64,000 nt of DNA from Mycobacterium paraseoulense (GTDB lineage Bacteria > Actinomycetota > Actinomycetes > Mycobacteriales > Mycobacteriaceae), in assembly GCF_010731655.1 (NCBI RefSeq), contig NZ_AP022619.1, positions 4,588,001 through 4,652,000 of the forward strand, in the 5' to 3' direction. The position numbers were made by a program, and so were the translations under genes. Shown piece by piece: positions 41,331 to 49,567 of the stretch (position 1 is the first letter of the stretch; the number at the start of each line of letters is the position of its first letter). The notes under the pieces are model-generated. The model did not search any database and had not been told where the DNA came from. It was given only the letters and a program-made list of their open reading frames with translations.

Positions 41331-42380
41331 ATGCCCATCGCCACGCCCGAGGTGTACGCCGAGATGCTGGGCCGCGCCAAGGAGAATTCGTACGCCTTCC
41401 CGGCCATCAACTGCACCTCCTCGGAGACGGTGAACGCCGCGATCAAGGGCTTCGCCGACGCCGGCAGTGACGGCATCATCCAGTTCTCCACCGGCGGCGC
41501 GGAGTTCGCCTCCGGGCTGGGGGTGAAGGACATGGTGACCGGGGCGGTGGCGCTGGCCGAGTTCACCCGCGTGGTCGCGGCCAGGTACCCGATCAACGTC
41601 GCGCTGCACACCGACCACTGCCCCAAGGACAAGCTGGACAGCTACGTGCGGCCGCTGCTGGCCCTCTCCGCCGAGCGGGTGGCCGCGGGTCAGGACCCGC
41701 TGTTCGGATCGCACATGTGGGACGGCTCGGCCGTGCCGATCGCCGAGAACCTGGCCATCGCGCAGGAACTGCTCAAGCAGGCCGCGGCCGCCAAGATCAT
41801 CCTGGAGATCGAGATCGGCGTGGTGGGCGGCGAGGAGGACGGCGTCGCCCACGAGATCAACGACAAGCTGTACACCACGCCGGAGGACTTCGAGAAGACC
41901 ATCGACGCGCTGGGCCACGGCGAGCACGGCAAGTACCTGCTGGCCGCGACGTTCGGCAACGTGCACGGCGTCTACAAGCCCGGCAACGTCAAGCTGCGCC
42001 CCGACATCCTGGCGCAGGGGCAACGGGTGGCCGCGGCGAAGCTGGGGTTGCCCGACTCTGATGGCTTGCAGGCCAAGCCGTTCGACTTCGTCTTCCACGG
42101 CGGCTCGGGCTCGCTCAAGTCCGAGATCGAGGAGTCGCTGCGGTACGGCGTGGTGAAGATGAACGTCGACACCGACACCCAGTACGCGTTCACCCGCCCG
42201 ATCGCCGGTCACATGTTCAGCAATTACGACGGCGTGCTCAAGGTCGACGGCGAGGTGGGCGCCAAGAAGGCCTACGACCCGCGCAGCTACCTCAAGAAGG
42301 GCGAGGCGTCGATGAGCGAGCGCGTGGTGGAGGCCTGCGAAGACCTGCATTGCGCCGGGAAGTCCGTGGGCCCGAGCTAG
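41331..42380 (+). CDS. fba: Fructose-bisphosphate aldolase, class II
   Basis: A 349-residue class IIA aldolase. The catalytic aspartate and zinc-binding histidine lie in NVALHTDHCPKDK near residue 90; further zinc ligands are in FGNVHGVYKPGNV and VFHGGSGS, and NVDTDTQYAFTRP near 275 binds the substrate phosphate. It cleaves fructose 1,6-bisphosphate in glycolysis and runs in reverse in gluconeogenesis, where it is essential in mycobacteria on host carbon. AGGAGGAG precedes the ATG at 41331. Equivalent to Rv0363c. Repeated GC-rich sequences follow the stop. Confidence 0.96.
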   Translation: MPIATPEVYAEMLGRAKENSYAFPAINCTSSETVNAAIKGFADAGSDGIIQFSTGGAEFASGLGVKDMVTGAVALAEFTRVVAARYPINVALHTDHCPKDKLDSYVRPLLALSAERVAAGQDPLFGSHMWDGSAVPIAENLAIAQELLKQAAAAKIILEIEIGVVGGEEDGVAHEINDKLYTTPEDFEKTIDALGHGEHGKYLLAATFGNVHGVYKPGNVKLRPDILAQGQRVAAAKLGLPDSDGLQAKPFDFVFHGGSGSLKSEIEESLRYGVVKMNVDTDTQYAFTRPIAGHMFSNYDGVLKVDGEVGAKKAYDPRSYLKKGEASMSERVVEACEDLHCAGKSVGPS

Positions 42381-42391
42381 CCGGTTCGCCG

Positions 42392-42450
42392 TGAATGCCC
42401 GGCTGGGCGGGCACTCGACGCCGAACGTGCGGCTGGCCGGGCACTCGGCG
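42392..42450. repeat. Imperfect tandem repeat after fba
   Basis: Two units of 29 bp (42392-42420 and 42422-42450) agree at 23 positions, sharing CGGCTGG and CGGGCACTCG. They fill most of the gap between convergent fba and the next gene and may work as a bidirectional terminator. Confidence 0.5.
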
Positions 42451-42460
42451 GAACGACCAG

Positions 42461-42486
42461 CTAGCCGCTCGGGCTAGCCGCTGGGG
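42461..42486. repeat. 13-bp tandem duplication over a stop codon
   Basis: CTAGCCGCTCGGG (42461-42473) and CTAGCCGCTGGGG (42474-42486) differ at one base. The second copy encodes the last codons and stop of the minus-strand gene, so the gene end was duplicated downstream. Confidence 0.55.
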
Positions 42487-43304
42487 GACTGGCAGATCTT
42501 CCACTGGTCGTCGCGGTACTGCAGGTCCAGGCTCCGGGTCGACCGCAGCGACGGGTCGTAAGCCATGAACGTGGTGACGTTGGCCTCGGCATGCTGGCCG
42601 TTGACCACCACCTGGTCGATGCTGGCGATCACCGGATACTGCTTGGCCGCCGACACCCGCCGGTAGGTCTCGTCCCACGAGTGCTCGTCGTAGTCCGCAT
42701 ACCCGTCGCGCGTGGTGCCGCAGGTGATGGTGCGCAGCGTGGTCAGGTCGCCCTTCTGGATTGCGGTGTCGAAGCTTTGGATGGTGGTCCGGACCTGGTC
42801 TTCCTGCGACACTTTGGTGTGCTTGCCGCGGGTGAGCAGCACCGTGCCCAGGATCGCGATCGCGGCCAGCGCCAGCACGATCAGCACCAGCGCCAGCACC
42901 CAGCCCCAGTTGAACTGCCGGGAGGTGCGCAGCTTTCCCCCGAGCCGGGGCGGGATCGATTGCGGCACAGCCGGTTTGGGATGCATGCCGGGCTGTGCTG
43001 GCATGCCCTCCGGCGGTGAGGCGAAGACCTCCGTGGCGGGCTCCGGGGTGGTCGCGATCACGGCGGTCTCTTTGGCGTCGAAGCCGGGCGCGGTGAAGCG
43101 GCGTTCGCGCAGCCCAACGTCCGCGTCCTCCCCGGGATCCCCCTGACCGCCGCCGGAATCGGGTCTGATCACCACGGTCTCGGTCTCGGAGTCGCTCGGT
43201 ACCAGCGGGACGCTCTCCGTCGCGTCCTCGCCTGATGGCGCGGCCCATTCGTGCCCGGGCGGATTCGGCGGGCCGCCGCGGTCGGGCTCGGGTGGCTGGG
43301 GCAT
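42474..43304 (-). CDS. Single-pass membrane protein (Rv0361-like)
   Basis: A 276-residue protein, same size as H37Rv Rv0361 (about 275). Residues 1-130 are acidic and Pro-rich, with many Thr/Ser-Glu pairs, and cytoplasmic. One membrane helix follows (WGWVLALVLIVLALAAIA), then an extracytoplasmic domain of about 115 residues (FDTAIQKGDLTTLRTITCG, YRDDQWKIC) with an NTF2-like or DUF4878-type look and two cysteines. The layout resembles phospho-regulated mycobacterial membrane proteins; the Thr-rich tail could be a kinase target, which is inference. Function is unknown. Confidence 0.75.
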   Translation of the reverse strand: MPQPPEPDRGGPPNPPGHEWAAPSGEDATESVPLVPSDSETETVVIRPDSGGGQGDPGEDADVGLRERRFTAPGFDAKETAVIATTPEPATEVFASPPEGMPAQPGMHPKPAVPQSIPPRLGGKLRTSRQFNWGWVLALVLIVLALAAIAILGTVLLTRGKHTKVSQEDQVRTTIQSFDTAIQKGDLTTLRTITCGTTRDGYADYDEHSWDETYRRVSAAKQYPVIASIDQVVVNGQHAEANVTTFMAYDPSLRSTRSLDLQYRDDQWKICQSPSG

Positions 43305-43427
43305 GAGTACGGCTGTCCTCCGCTATCGGATGGGGTAATTGGAGAGCTTAGCGACCCGCCCCCGTCGATGGGGTGATGGTCGAGGTCCCGCGGTCCGGTC
43401 AAAAGGGGCAGCTGCAGAATAGGAGCC

Positions 43428-43841
43428 ATGACGCCGACGCGAGACCTTCTCGGACCCGACCCGACCCTGCTGCCGGGTGATCCCGACGCCGAGGCGGAGC
43501 TGCTCGCCGGCGAGAAGCCCGCGATCGTCGCCGCCGCGCACCCGTCGGCGTCGGTGGCCTGGGCGGCGCTGGCCGAGCAGGCGCTCGCCGACGACCAGGC
43601 CATCACGGCCTACGCCTACGCCCGCACCGGCTATCACCGCGGCCTGGACCAGCTGCGGCGCAACGGGTGGAAGGGCTTTGGCCCGGTGCCCTATTCGCAC
43701 GAGCCCAACCGCGGATTCCTGCGCTGCGTGGCGACACTGGCGCGCGCCGCCGACACGATCGGCGAGGCCGACGAGTACCAGCGCTGCCTGGACCTGCTCG
43801 ACGACTGCGATCCGGCGGCGCGGCCGGCGCTGGGGCTCTAG
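43428..43841 (+). CDS. DUF3151 protein (Rv0360c-like)
   Basis: A 137-residue soluble protein of the actinobacterial DUF3151 family. Typical segments are DLLGPDPTLLP at the start, AYAYARTGYHRGLDQLRRNG near residue 65 and KGFGPVPYSHEPNRGFLRC near 83. It looks like a short helical-repeat (TPR-like) protein; function is unknown. ATG 43428 is the clear start. It is divergent from the Rv0361-like gene and its stop overlaps the convergent CDF gene by 4 bp. Confidence 0.82.
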   Translation: MTPTRDLLGPDPTLLPGDPDAEAELLAGEKPAIVAAAHPSASVAWAALAEQALADDQAITAYAYARTGYHRGLDQLRRNGWKGFGPVPYSHEPNRGFLRCVATLARAADTIGEADEYQRCLDLLDDCDPAARPALGL

Positions 43842-44734
43842 AAGGTTTCCGAGCACCCCGCGTCGCCCGGGGAGTCGATCTGCACGGTCGCGTGCTGCAG
43901 CCCCCGCGCCGACAGCACCGCACGGGCGTCCTGCAGCACCCGGGCGGAGTCGCCGGCGCTCCGCAAGTGCGCGGTGCACATGTCCTTACCGGGCGACAGC
44001 GTCCAGACATGGAGGTCGTGCACCTCGGTCACGCCGTCGACGGCGCCCAGCGCCGATCGCAGCTCGTCGACGTCGATGTGCGTCGGCGACGATTCGGACA
44101 GGATCCGCAACGCGTCGCGCGCCAGCGAGATCGCCCGCGGCAGCACCCACAGCGCGACCAGCACGGCGACCACCACGTCGGCGTACGGCCAGTGCGTCGT
44201 CACGGTGACGATGCCGGCGATCAACACGCCCAGGCTGCCGACGCTGTCGGCGACCACCTCCATGTAGGCGCCCTTGACCGCCAGGCTCTGCCCGGACTGC
44301 GACCGCAGCAACAACGCGACCATCAGGTTGGCCAGCAGCCCGGCCAGCGCGACGACGATCATGGGCACACCGGGGATCGACGGGGTTTCCCTGAGCCGCT
44401 GGATCGCCTCCCAGAGAATGAACAGGGCGACCCCGATCAGCAGCCCCGCGTTGGCGACCGCCGTGAACACCTCGGCCCGATGCCAGCCGTACGTCCGTGC
44501 CGGCGACGAGCTGCCCCGCCGGGCCAGCGTCACCGCGGCCAGTCCCATGAAGACCGCGACGACGTCGGTCAGCATGTGACCCGCGTCGGCCAGCAGCGCG
44601 ATCGAGTTGATCAGCAGCGAGGTGGTCAACTCCACCACGAAAAACGCCGCCAGTATCGCGGCGGCGATGATCATGCGGGGAATCAACCGGGCCCCGTCGG
44701 TGTCGGCGGGACTGTGGTTGTGGCCGGCGCCCAT
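43838..44734 (-). CDS. CDF family metal efflux protein (ZitB/CzcD type)
   Basis: A 298-residue cation diffusion facilitator with six helices. The transport site lies in ALLADAGHMLTDVVAVF (helix II) and EVVADSVGSLGVLIAG (helix V); the N-terminus has GHNHS, and the C-terminal cytoplasmic domain has HIDVDELRSALGAVDGVTEVH with the metal-binding DLHVWTLSPG. It would export zinc or a related divalent metal in exchange for protons. A 24-bp palindrome of ArsR/SmtB type overlaps its promoter. ATG 44734 is preferred to the TTG at 44743 because the predicted -10 ends seven bases upstream, giving a leaderless transcript. Confidence 0.88.
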   Translation of the reverse strand: MGAGHNHSPADTDGARLIPRMIIAAAILAAFFVVELTTSLLINSIALLADAGHMLTDVVAVFMGLAAVTLARRGSSSPARTYGWHRAEVFTAVANAGLLIGVALFILWEAIQRLRETPSIPGVPMIVVALAGLLANLMVALLLRSQSGQSLAVKGAYMEVVADSVGSLGVLIAGIVTVTTHWPYADVVVAVLVALWVLPRAISLARDALRILSESSPTHIDVDELRSALGAVDGVTEVHDLHVWTLSPGKDMCTAHLRSAGDSARVLQDARAVLSARGLQHATVQIDSPGDAGCSETF

Positions 44735-44741
44735 GCCGTGC

Positions 44742-44771
44742 AATATATGCGGATCTGCGCATATATGGCAA
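44742..44771 (-). promoter_or_regulatory. Promoter and metal-sensor operator of the CDF gene
   Basis: Minus strand: -35 TTGCCA (44771-44766), 18-bp spacer, -10 TATATT (44747-44742), then seven bases to the ATG at 44734. A perfect palindrome ATATATGCG-N6-CGCATATAT (44743-44766) fills the spacer and -10. Arm sequence and spacing resemble SmtB/NmtR/CzrA operators, so a metal-released ArsR repressor is expected. No such gene is in this window. Confidence 0.7.
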
Positions 44772-44774
44772 GGG

Positions 44775-45548
44775 TCAGATCCAGCGGCTCCAGAAGCGGG
44801 TCAGCAGGTTGCCCGCGGACACCAGCCAGGTCGGCACCCCGGAGAACTCGAACAGCCACAGCACGGCCTGGAAGAACCAGTGGCTGGCCGGCAGCAGCAG
44901 AAAGAGCAGGATGAAAAAGCCCCACTGCTTGGCCGGCGCGACCGCACGTTGCGTTTCCGGGCTGAGGTGCGGTTCCAGGGCGTCGTACCCGTCCAGGCCC
45001 GGGATGGGCAGCAGGTTCAGCACCACCGCCGTCAGTTGCAGGAAGCCCAGGAACGCCACTCCCGCCCACAGCACCTGATGGAAAGGGTCGTAAAACAACC
45101 GCGTCAGCGTCAGCAGGAGCACCGCCAGCACCAGGTTGGCCGCCGGCCCCGCCAGGCTGACCAGGCTGCGCCGGTTCGGCGTCATGAACCAGGTCCGCAC
45201 GTATACGGCGGCGCCCGGCAGGCCGATCCCGCCCAGGGCGATGACCACCATCGGCAACAGCAGCGACAGCGCGGGATGGCTGTAGCGGCGCGGATCCAGC
45301 GTCAGGTAGCCGCGCACGGCGGCGTCGTGGTCGCCGAACCGCCAGGCGGTCACGGCGTGGCCGAACTCGTGCAGGCAGAGCGACACCAGCCAGCCGGCGA
45401 TGACGAAGGTGAACACCCCGAAGTACGCCAGCGGCCGCACGGTGCTGCCGGCCAGCCATGCCAGCACGCCGCCGGCCGCCGTCAGGGCCAACAGGGCCAG
45501 GAAGAGGGGGCTGGGTCGCACCGATTCGCGCCGGGCGGGCAGGGTCAC
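44775..45548 (-). CDS. Site-2-protease family (M50) membrane metalloprotease
   Basis: A 257-residue intramembrane zinc protease. The HExxH motif is CLHEFGHAVTAW near residue 58 and the second zinc-ligand motif is NLLPIPGLDGYDAL near 180; about six helices surround them. SLVSLAGPAANLVLAV lies between. No PDZ domain is present, as in the short M50B group. It probably cleaves a membrane-bound protein; the substrate is unknown. The GTG/ATG at 45548 begins with TLPARRESVRP. It corresponds to Rv0359 and lies 40 bp upstream of the CDF gene on the same strand, with the CDF promoter in the gap. Confidence 0.86.
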   Translation of the reverse strand: MTLPARRESVRPSPLFLALLALTAAGGVLAWLAGSTVRPLAYFGVFTFVIAGWLVSLCLHEFGHAVTAWRFGDHDAAVRGYLTLDPRRYSHPALSLLLPMVVIALGGIGLPGAAVYVRTWFMTPNRRSLVSLAGPAANLVLAVLLLTLTRLFYDPFHQVLWAGVAFLGFLQLTAVVLNLLPIPGLDGYDALEPHLSPETQRAVAPAKQWGFFILLFLLLPASHWFFQAVLWLFEFSGVPTWLVSAGNLLTRFWSRWI

Positions 45549-45584
45549 CGGTCGAAACTATCCGACCGCCGGCCGGCGGCCCCG

Positions 45585-46120
45585 CTATGGGGTTCCGGTG
45601 ACCTCGCGGGCGCGGCGCCGCGCGATAACCCGATCCGCGCGATTCGCGGCGAACAGTGCGCCGGCCGCGGCGGCGATCCGAACCAGGTTGAGCCGGTACC
45701 AGATCCGGATGCGGGCATCCCGTTCGGCCGGCGGAGGCGCCGTGGCGGCGAACATCACCCCGACGTTCACCGTCCGGATCAGGTAGCCGCTGATGACCAG
45801 ACCGGCGATGGAGCAACCCGCCGTCGCGGCCAACCACCGCCGCGCGCCTTCGATCTGCCACCCGCTGCTCGCGGCCGCGGCCGTCGTCAGCAACGTGATC
45901 GGTGCGGCGGGAGCGAATAGCGCAGCGGACTGCCCGGCGCCAGGAGTGACGACCGAGGGCTGCCGCCCTCCCGGGTCGCGGGGCGGGGCTCGGCGGCTAG
46001 CCGGTCCGGGATCTTCACCACCGCCTCGTAGATGTTGCCGAACAACCAGTGGGCATGGCCGAGCTGGGCCAGGCCCAGCAGCCGGGAAAGTCGGTTGAGT
46101 TGGCGCATCGTTACGGGCAT
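45585..46120 (-). pseudogene. Membrane protein gene broken by a frameshift
   Basis: From ATG 46120 (GGGGAGGG upstream) the frame reads MPVTMRQLNRLSRLLGLAQL, HAHWLFGNIYEAVVKIPDRL and ends SLLAPGSPLRY before going out of frame near 45915. The next frame continues at once with APAAPITLLTTAAAASSGW, a helix ISGYLIRTVNVGVMF and RIWYRLNLVRIAAAAGALF to the stop at 45585. One missing base around 45912-45918 explains both. The joined product would be about 178 residues with four helices, similar in layout to DUF1772-like membrane proteins. Either a real recent mutation or a sequencing error. Confidence 0.65.
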
Positions 46121-46197
46121 CGGTGTTCCCTCCCCGAGGAGTCGATCTCTGGATAACGACGCGTCGGCCGCCCAAAATGTGACCGGGCGGCCGTGCC

Positions 46198-46830
46198 TCA
46201 TCCGACCGCCAGCCAGCCGTCGACGTTGCGGTAGAACGTGGACCGGCGTGCCGGGCGCGGCGCGGGCACGCCGTCGCGGACCACGGTGACGCCGGTGCTG
46301 CCCAGCTGCACCGCGCGCCCGGCCACCCAGCGACGCCAGCCCGTCGGCACCCGGGCGCGCAGGCCCGGCACCGCCAGTGTCGGCTCGATGTGGACGGCGC
46401 GGGCGGCGCCGTCGAACAGCACGGCGTCGTCGACGACGGCTTCTCCGCGCAGGCACGCGCCGTCCGGCGGCACCCAACCGGCCCGACCGACGACCACCGA
46501 CCCGGTTTCGTCGCGGACCAGCGTCACCCGCCGCGCGGTACCGCGCCGGGCGCGCCGCGCGGCGCGCCGTCCGGCCGGCAGGCGGTAGATCCGGGTCGCG
46601 CGGGTGCGGCGGCGCGGCACGTAGGCCACCTCCACGTCGAGCCGGCCGGCCCGCAGCAGCCGGGTCAGCACGCCGGCCAGGTCGGCGTCGGCGCCCACTA
46701 CCACCAGCCGCCGGTACGGCCCGACCGCGGCGTCGAGGTCTGCTGTGTGGATCGGCAGGCCGATCAGCGGCGGCGGCACCCGTCGATCACCGAACAGCAA
46801 CACCGCTAGGGCGCGATCTTCCTGCCTCAC
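46198..46830 (-). CDS. Conserved hypothetical protein (Rv0358-like)
   Basis: A 210-residue protein close to Rv0358 in size and place (215 residues, from memory). It has an alternating hydrophobic N-terminal part (VGPYRRLVVVGADADLAGVL) that looks like a Rossmann-type nucleotide or sugar fold, a strongly basic middle (AGRRAARRARRGTARR) and beta-rich C-terminal half. It carries resemblance to diacylglycerol-kinase or NAD-kinase-like folds only weakly, and I do not assign a function. GTG 46830 or TTG 46833 are possible; AAGGAT lies upstream. The 170-bp gap upstream is AT-richer than average but holds no gene I can support. Confidence 0.65.
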   Translation of the reverse strand: MRQEDRALAVLLFGDRRVPPPLIGLPIHTADLDAAVGPYRRLVVVGADADLAGVLTRLLRAGRLDVEVAYVPRRRTRATRIYRLPAGRRAARRARRGTARRVTLVRDETGSVVVGRAGWVPPDGACLRGEAVVDDAVLFDGAARAVHIEPTLAVPGLRARVPTGWRRWVAGRAVQLGSTGVTVVRDGVPAPRPARRSTFYRNVDGWLAVG

Positions 46831-47002
46831 CAATATCCTTGTCCTTCAATGCCTCTCGTACGTGCGGCGGCCAGACCGTTTGGGCGCGGCATGATCTCGT
46901 CATAACGACGCAGTCACAACATGGTTTCGGACTGCGAAAGTTGTTGCGCCAGCGCATGGTAACAACCGGATACTTTACTCCTGCCACGGGGTAAACGAAT
47001 GG

Positions 47003-48016
47003 GTGGCCAAGAGAACGGAGAACTGCCATCCGCCGCCTCATCGCCGTCTTACCAACCGCGCGAACCGCGCCGCCCGCTTCCGGTCCCGGCCCCACGCGCA
47101 TCCGTTGCTGAGCAAGCACCTGCGCCGTGTTGGCGCCGTGGCGGTTTCGGCCGTCCTGCTGTGCGTCGGGCCGGCGACGGCCTCGGCCGACGAATCGATC
47201 GTGATCGACTTGGTGCGCCATGGCCAGTCGCAGGCCAATGCGGCGCGCATGATCGACACGTCGGTGCCCGGAACGGTACTTACGGCGCTCGGCCAGCAAC
47301 AGGCGCAGAACGTCGGCAACGTTCTTGCCGCCCAGGGGCCGTTCGCCGGGATCTTCGCGTCGCAGTTGATCAGGACGCAGCAGACCGCCGCGCCGTTGGC
47401 GGCCACTTTGGGGATGAGCGTTCAGGCGCTGCCCGGGCTCAATGAGATCGACGCCGGCGTTTTCAATGGGCTGCCGCAGTTCAGCCTCGCGGGGCTGGCG
47501 TACCTGCTGGGCCCGGTGGCGTGGCTGCTGGGCCTGCGCATCGTGCCGATGCTGGCTCCGGGCTCCGCCGACGCCAACGGGTTCGAATTTCACAAACGCT
47601 TCAACGGCGCGCTGCAAACGATGTACGGCAACGCCGTGACCGACGCGGGCCGCTTCAACGACTCCCTGCAAATGATGTACGGCAACGCCATGGCCAACCC
47701 GGTCCGGACCGCGGGCGGCAAGATCACCGAAGTGGCGTTCTCCAGCGAGTTCGCCATCGGGGTCGGGACGATGATGAGCGTCAAGAACCCCGATCCGCTG
47801 CTCCTGCTCTTCGACCCGCTGCCCAACACCGGCATCGTCGTGATCCAGGGCAACCCGCACGACGGCTGGACACTGGTCAGTTGGAACGGGAAACCGGTGT
47901 GGCCGGGTTGGGCGGCCAAGAGGACCGCTCGCGACCCCAAGCAGCCCCTGTGCCTGATGTTGGACGCGCCGACCGCCGGCGGTGTATGCGCGGCTAAGCC
48001 GCCCCCGACGCCGTGA
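47003..48016 (+). CDS. Secreted histidine-phosphatase-like protein with internal duplication
   Basis: A phosphoglycerate-mutase-like protein. The phosphohistidine motif IDLVRHGQSQAN and the following FASQLIRTQQTA arginine are present. GTG 47003 gives 337 residues, but the signal peptide (HLRRVGAVAVSAVLLCVGPATASA) fits better with a start near TTG 47105; both lack a strong ribosome binding site. Two 18-residue units RFNGALQTMYGNAVTDAG and RFNDSLQMMYGNAMANPV stand in tandem (54 bp each). The second catalytic histidine, expected as SHG after a VAF strand, reads SSEF, so phosphatase activity is doubtful. It lies upstream of purA; the role is unknown. Confidence 0.75.
   Translation: MAKRTENCHPPPHRRLTNRANRAARFRSRPHAHPLLSKHLRRVGAVAVSAVLLCVGPATASADESIVIDLVRHGQSQANAARMIDTSVPGTVLTALGQQQAQNVGNVLAAQGPFAGIFASQLIRTQQTAAPLAATLGMSVQALPGLNEIDAGVFNGLPQFSLAGLAYLLGPVAWLLGLRIVPMLAPGSADANGFEFHKRFNGALQTMYGNAVTDAGRFNDSLQMMYGNAMANPVRTAGGKITEVAFSSEFAIGVGTMMSVKNPDPLLLLFDPLPNTGIVVIQGNPHDGWTLVSWNGKPVWPGWAAKRTARDPKQPLCLMLDAPTAGGVCAAKPPPTP
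47597..47704 (+). repeat. 54-bp in-frame tandem duplication
   Basis: Units 47597-47650 and 47651-47704. Both begin CGCTTCAACG and share ATGTACGGCAACGCC; they have diverged at several codons, so the duplication is not recent. Confidence 0.8.
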
Positions 48017-48084
48017 GCGGGCCTGTCCGGGACACGCGTCGGGGTCAAACGGCCCTTGACGAGGGTGCGTCCCCGGCCGACGTT

Positions 48085-48252
48085 TAGGATCGCCACGTGA
48101 GCGCGGCAAGCAACGATGCCCCCAGCTACGCGCAAGGTCCCGGTGTGGTCAACCGAGGCGCTGGGGCGGGTCGGCAGCTCGAGCCACCGGGTGATGCCGC
48201 AAACCGTTGCAGCGCCGCAAGATACGGCGCTTTGCCAGTCGAACCACAGTAA
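48085..48252 (+). CDS. Possible leaderless small ORF before purA
   Basis: GTG 48097 opens a 51-codon frame ending at TAA 48252, 16 bases before the purA ATG. TAGGAT (48085-48090) lies six bases upstream of the GTG and fits a -10 for a leaderless transcript; no acceptable -35 is at 17-18 bp. The peptide starts [14 protein letters not shown] and has no known domain. It could be a regulatory upstream frame for purA or a chance frame; the interval listed includes the -10. Confidence 0.3.
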
Positions 48253-48268
48253 GCAGGCGGGAGCAGTC

Positions 48269-49567
48269 ATGCCGGCAATCGTCCTCATCGGCGCCCAATG
48301 GGGCGACGAGGGCAAAGGTAAGGCCACCGACCTGCTCGGCGGGCGCGTGCAGTGGGTGGTGCGCTACCAGGGCGGCAACAACGCCGGGCATACCGTCGTC
48401 CTGCCCACCGGCGAGAACTTCGCACTGCACCTGATTCCCTCGGGAGTGCTGACCCCGGGCGTCACCAACGTCATCGGCAACGGCGTGGTGGTCGATCCGG
48501 GGGTGCTGCTCGACGAGCTCAAGGGCCTCGAAGACCGCGGCGTGGACACCACCAAGCTGCTGATCTCCGCCGACGCGCACCTGCTGTTGCCCTACCACGT
48601 CGCCATCGACAAGGTCACCGAGCGCTACATGGGCAACAAAAAGATCGGCACCACCGGCCGCGGCATCGGGCCGTGCTACCAGGACAAGATCGCCCGCCAG
48701 GGCATCCGGGTCGCCGACGTGCTCGACCCCGAACATTTGACCCACAAGGTCGAGGCCGCCCTGGAACTGAAGAACCAGATCCTGGTCAAGATCTACAATC
48801 GCAAGGCGCTGGACCCGCACCAGGTCGTCGACGCCCTCCTGGAACAGGCCGCGGGGTTCCGCCACCGCATCCGCGACACCCGGCTGCTGCTCAACGCCGC
48901 GCTCGAGACCGGCGAAACCGTGCTCCTGGAGGGCTCCCAGGGCACCCTGCTCGACGTCGACCACGGCACGTATCCCTATGTGACGTCGTCGAATCCGACC
49001 GCCGGCGGCGCGGCGGTCGGGTCCGGCATCGGCCCCACCCGCATCACCACCGTGCTCGGGATCCTCAAGGCCTACACCACCCGGGTGGGCTCCGGCCCCT
49101 TCCCCACCGAGCTGTTCGACGAGAACGGCGAATACCTGTCCAAGACCGGCGGCGAATACGGCGTCACCACCGGGCGGCGGCGCCGCTGCGGCTGGTTCGA
49201 CGCCGTCATCGCTCGCTACGCCACCCGCGTCAACGGCATCACCGACTTCTTCCTGACCAAGCTCGACGTGCTCTCCAGCCTGGAGACGGTCCCGATCTGC
49301 GTCGGGTATCGCATCGACGGCGAGCGCACCAACGACATGCCGATGACGCAAACCGACCTCGCCCGCGCCGAACCGATCTACGAGGAGCTGCCGGGCTGGT
49401 GGGAGGACATCTCGGACGCGCGCGAGTTCGACGACCTGCCCGCCAAGGCGCGGGACTACGTGTTGCGGCTGGAAGAGCTTGCCGGGGCGCATGTTTCGTG
49501 CATCGGCGTCGGTCCGGGACGGGAACAGACGATCGTGCGTCGCGACGTCCTGGCGGCGCGCCCGTGA
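48269..49567 (+). CDS. purA: Adenylosuccinate synthetase PurA
   Basis: A 432-residue enzyme, exactly the mycobacterial length. The GTP P-loop is [14 protein letters not shown] at residues 8-21; HTVV, the catalytic loop [16 protein letters not shown] near 130, the switch [12 protein letters not shown] near 238 and [12 protein letters not shown] near 300 are in place. It joins aspartate to IMP using GTP in AMP synthesis. ATG 48269 (CGGGAG upstream) starts the conserved MPAIVLIG; upstream frame is not coding for PurA. The stop overlaps the next gene (GTGA). Equivalent to Rv0357c but on the plus strand here. Confidence 0.97.
   Translation: MPAIVLIGAQWGDEGKGKATDLLGGRVQWVVRYQGGNNAGHTVVLPTGENFALHLIPSGVLTPGVTNVIGNGVVVDPGVLLDELKGLEDRGVDTTKLLISADAHLLLPYHVAIDKVTERYMGNKKIGTTGRGIGPCYQDKIARQGIRVADVLDPEHLTHKVEAALELKNQILVKIYNRKALDPHQVVDALLEQAAGFRHRIRDTRLLLNAALETGETVLLEGSQGTLLDVDHGTYPYVTSSNPTAGGAAVGSGIGPTRITTVLGILKAYTTRVGSGPFPTELFDENGEYLSKTGGEYGVTTGRRRRCGWFDAVIARYATRVNGITDFFLTKLDVLSSLETVPICVGYRIDGERTNDMPMTQTDLARAEPIYEELPGWWEDISDAREFDDLPAKARDYVLRLEELAGAHVSCIGVGPGREQTIVRRDVLAARP

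Noticed and set aside
46900..47002. GTTGTT/AACAAC inverted arms upstream of the histidine-phosphatase-like gene
   Set aside because: Six-base arms with a long spacer are expected by chance in this AT-richer stretch; not convincing as an operator.
48056..48090. TTGACG as -35 partner of TAGGAT before purA
   Set aside because: The spacer is 23 bp, outside the workable range, so only the -10 was kept as a weak candidate.
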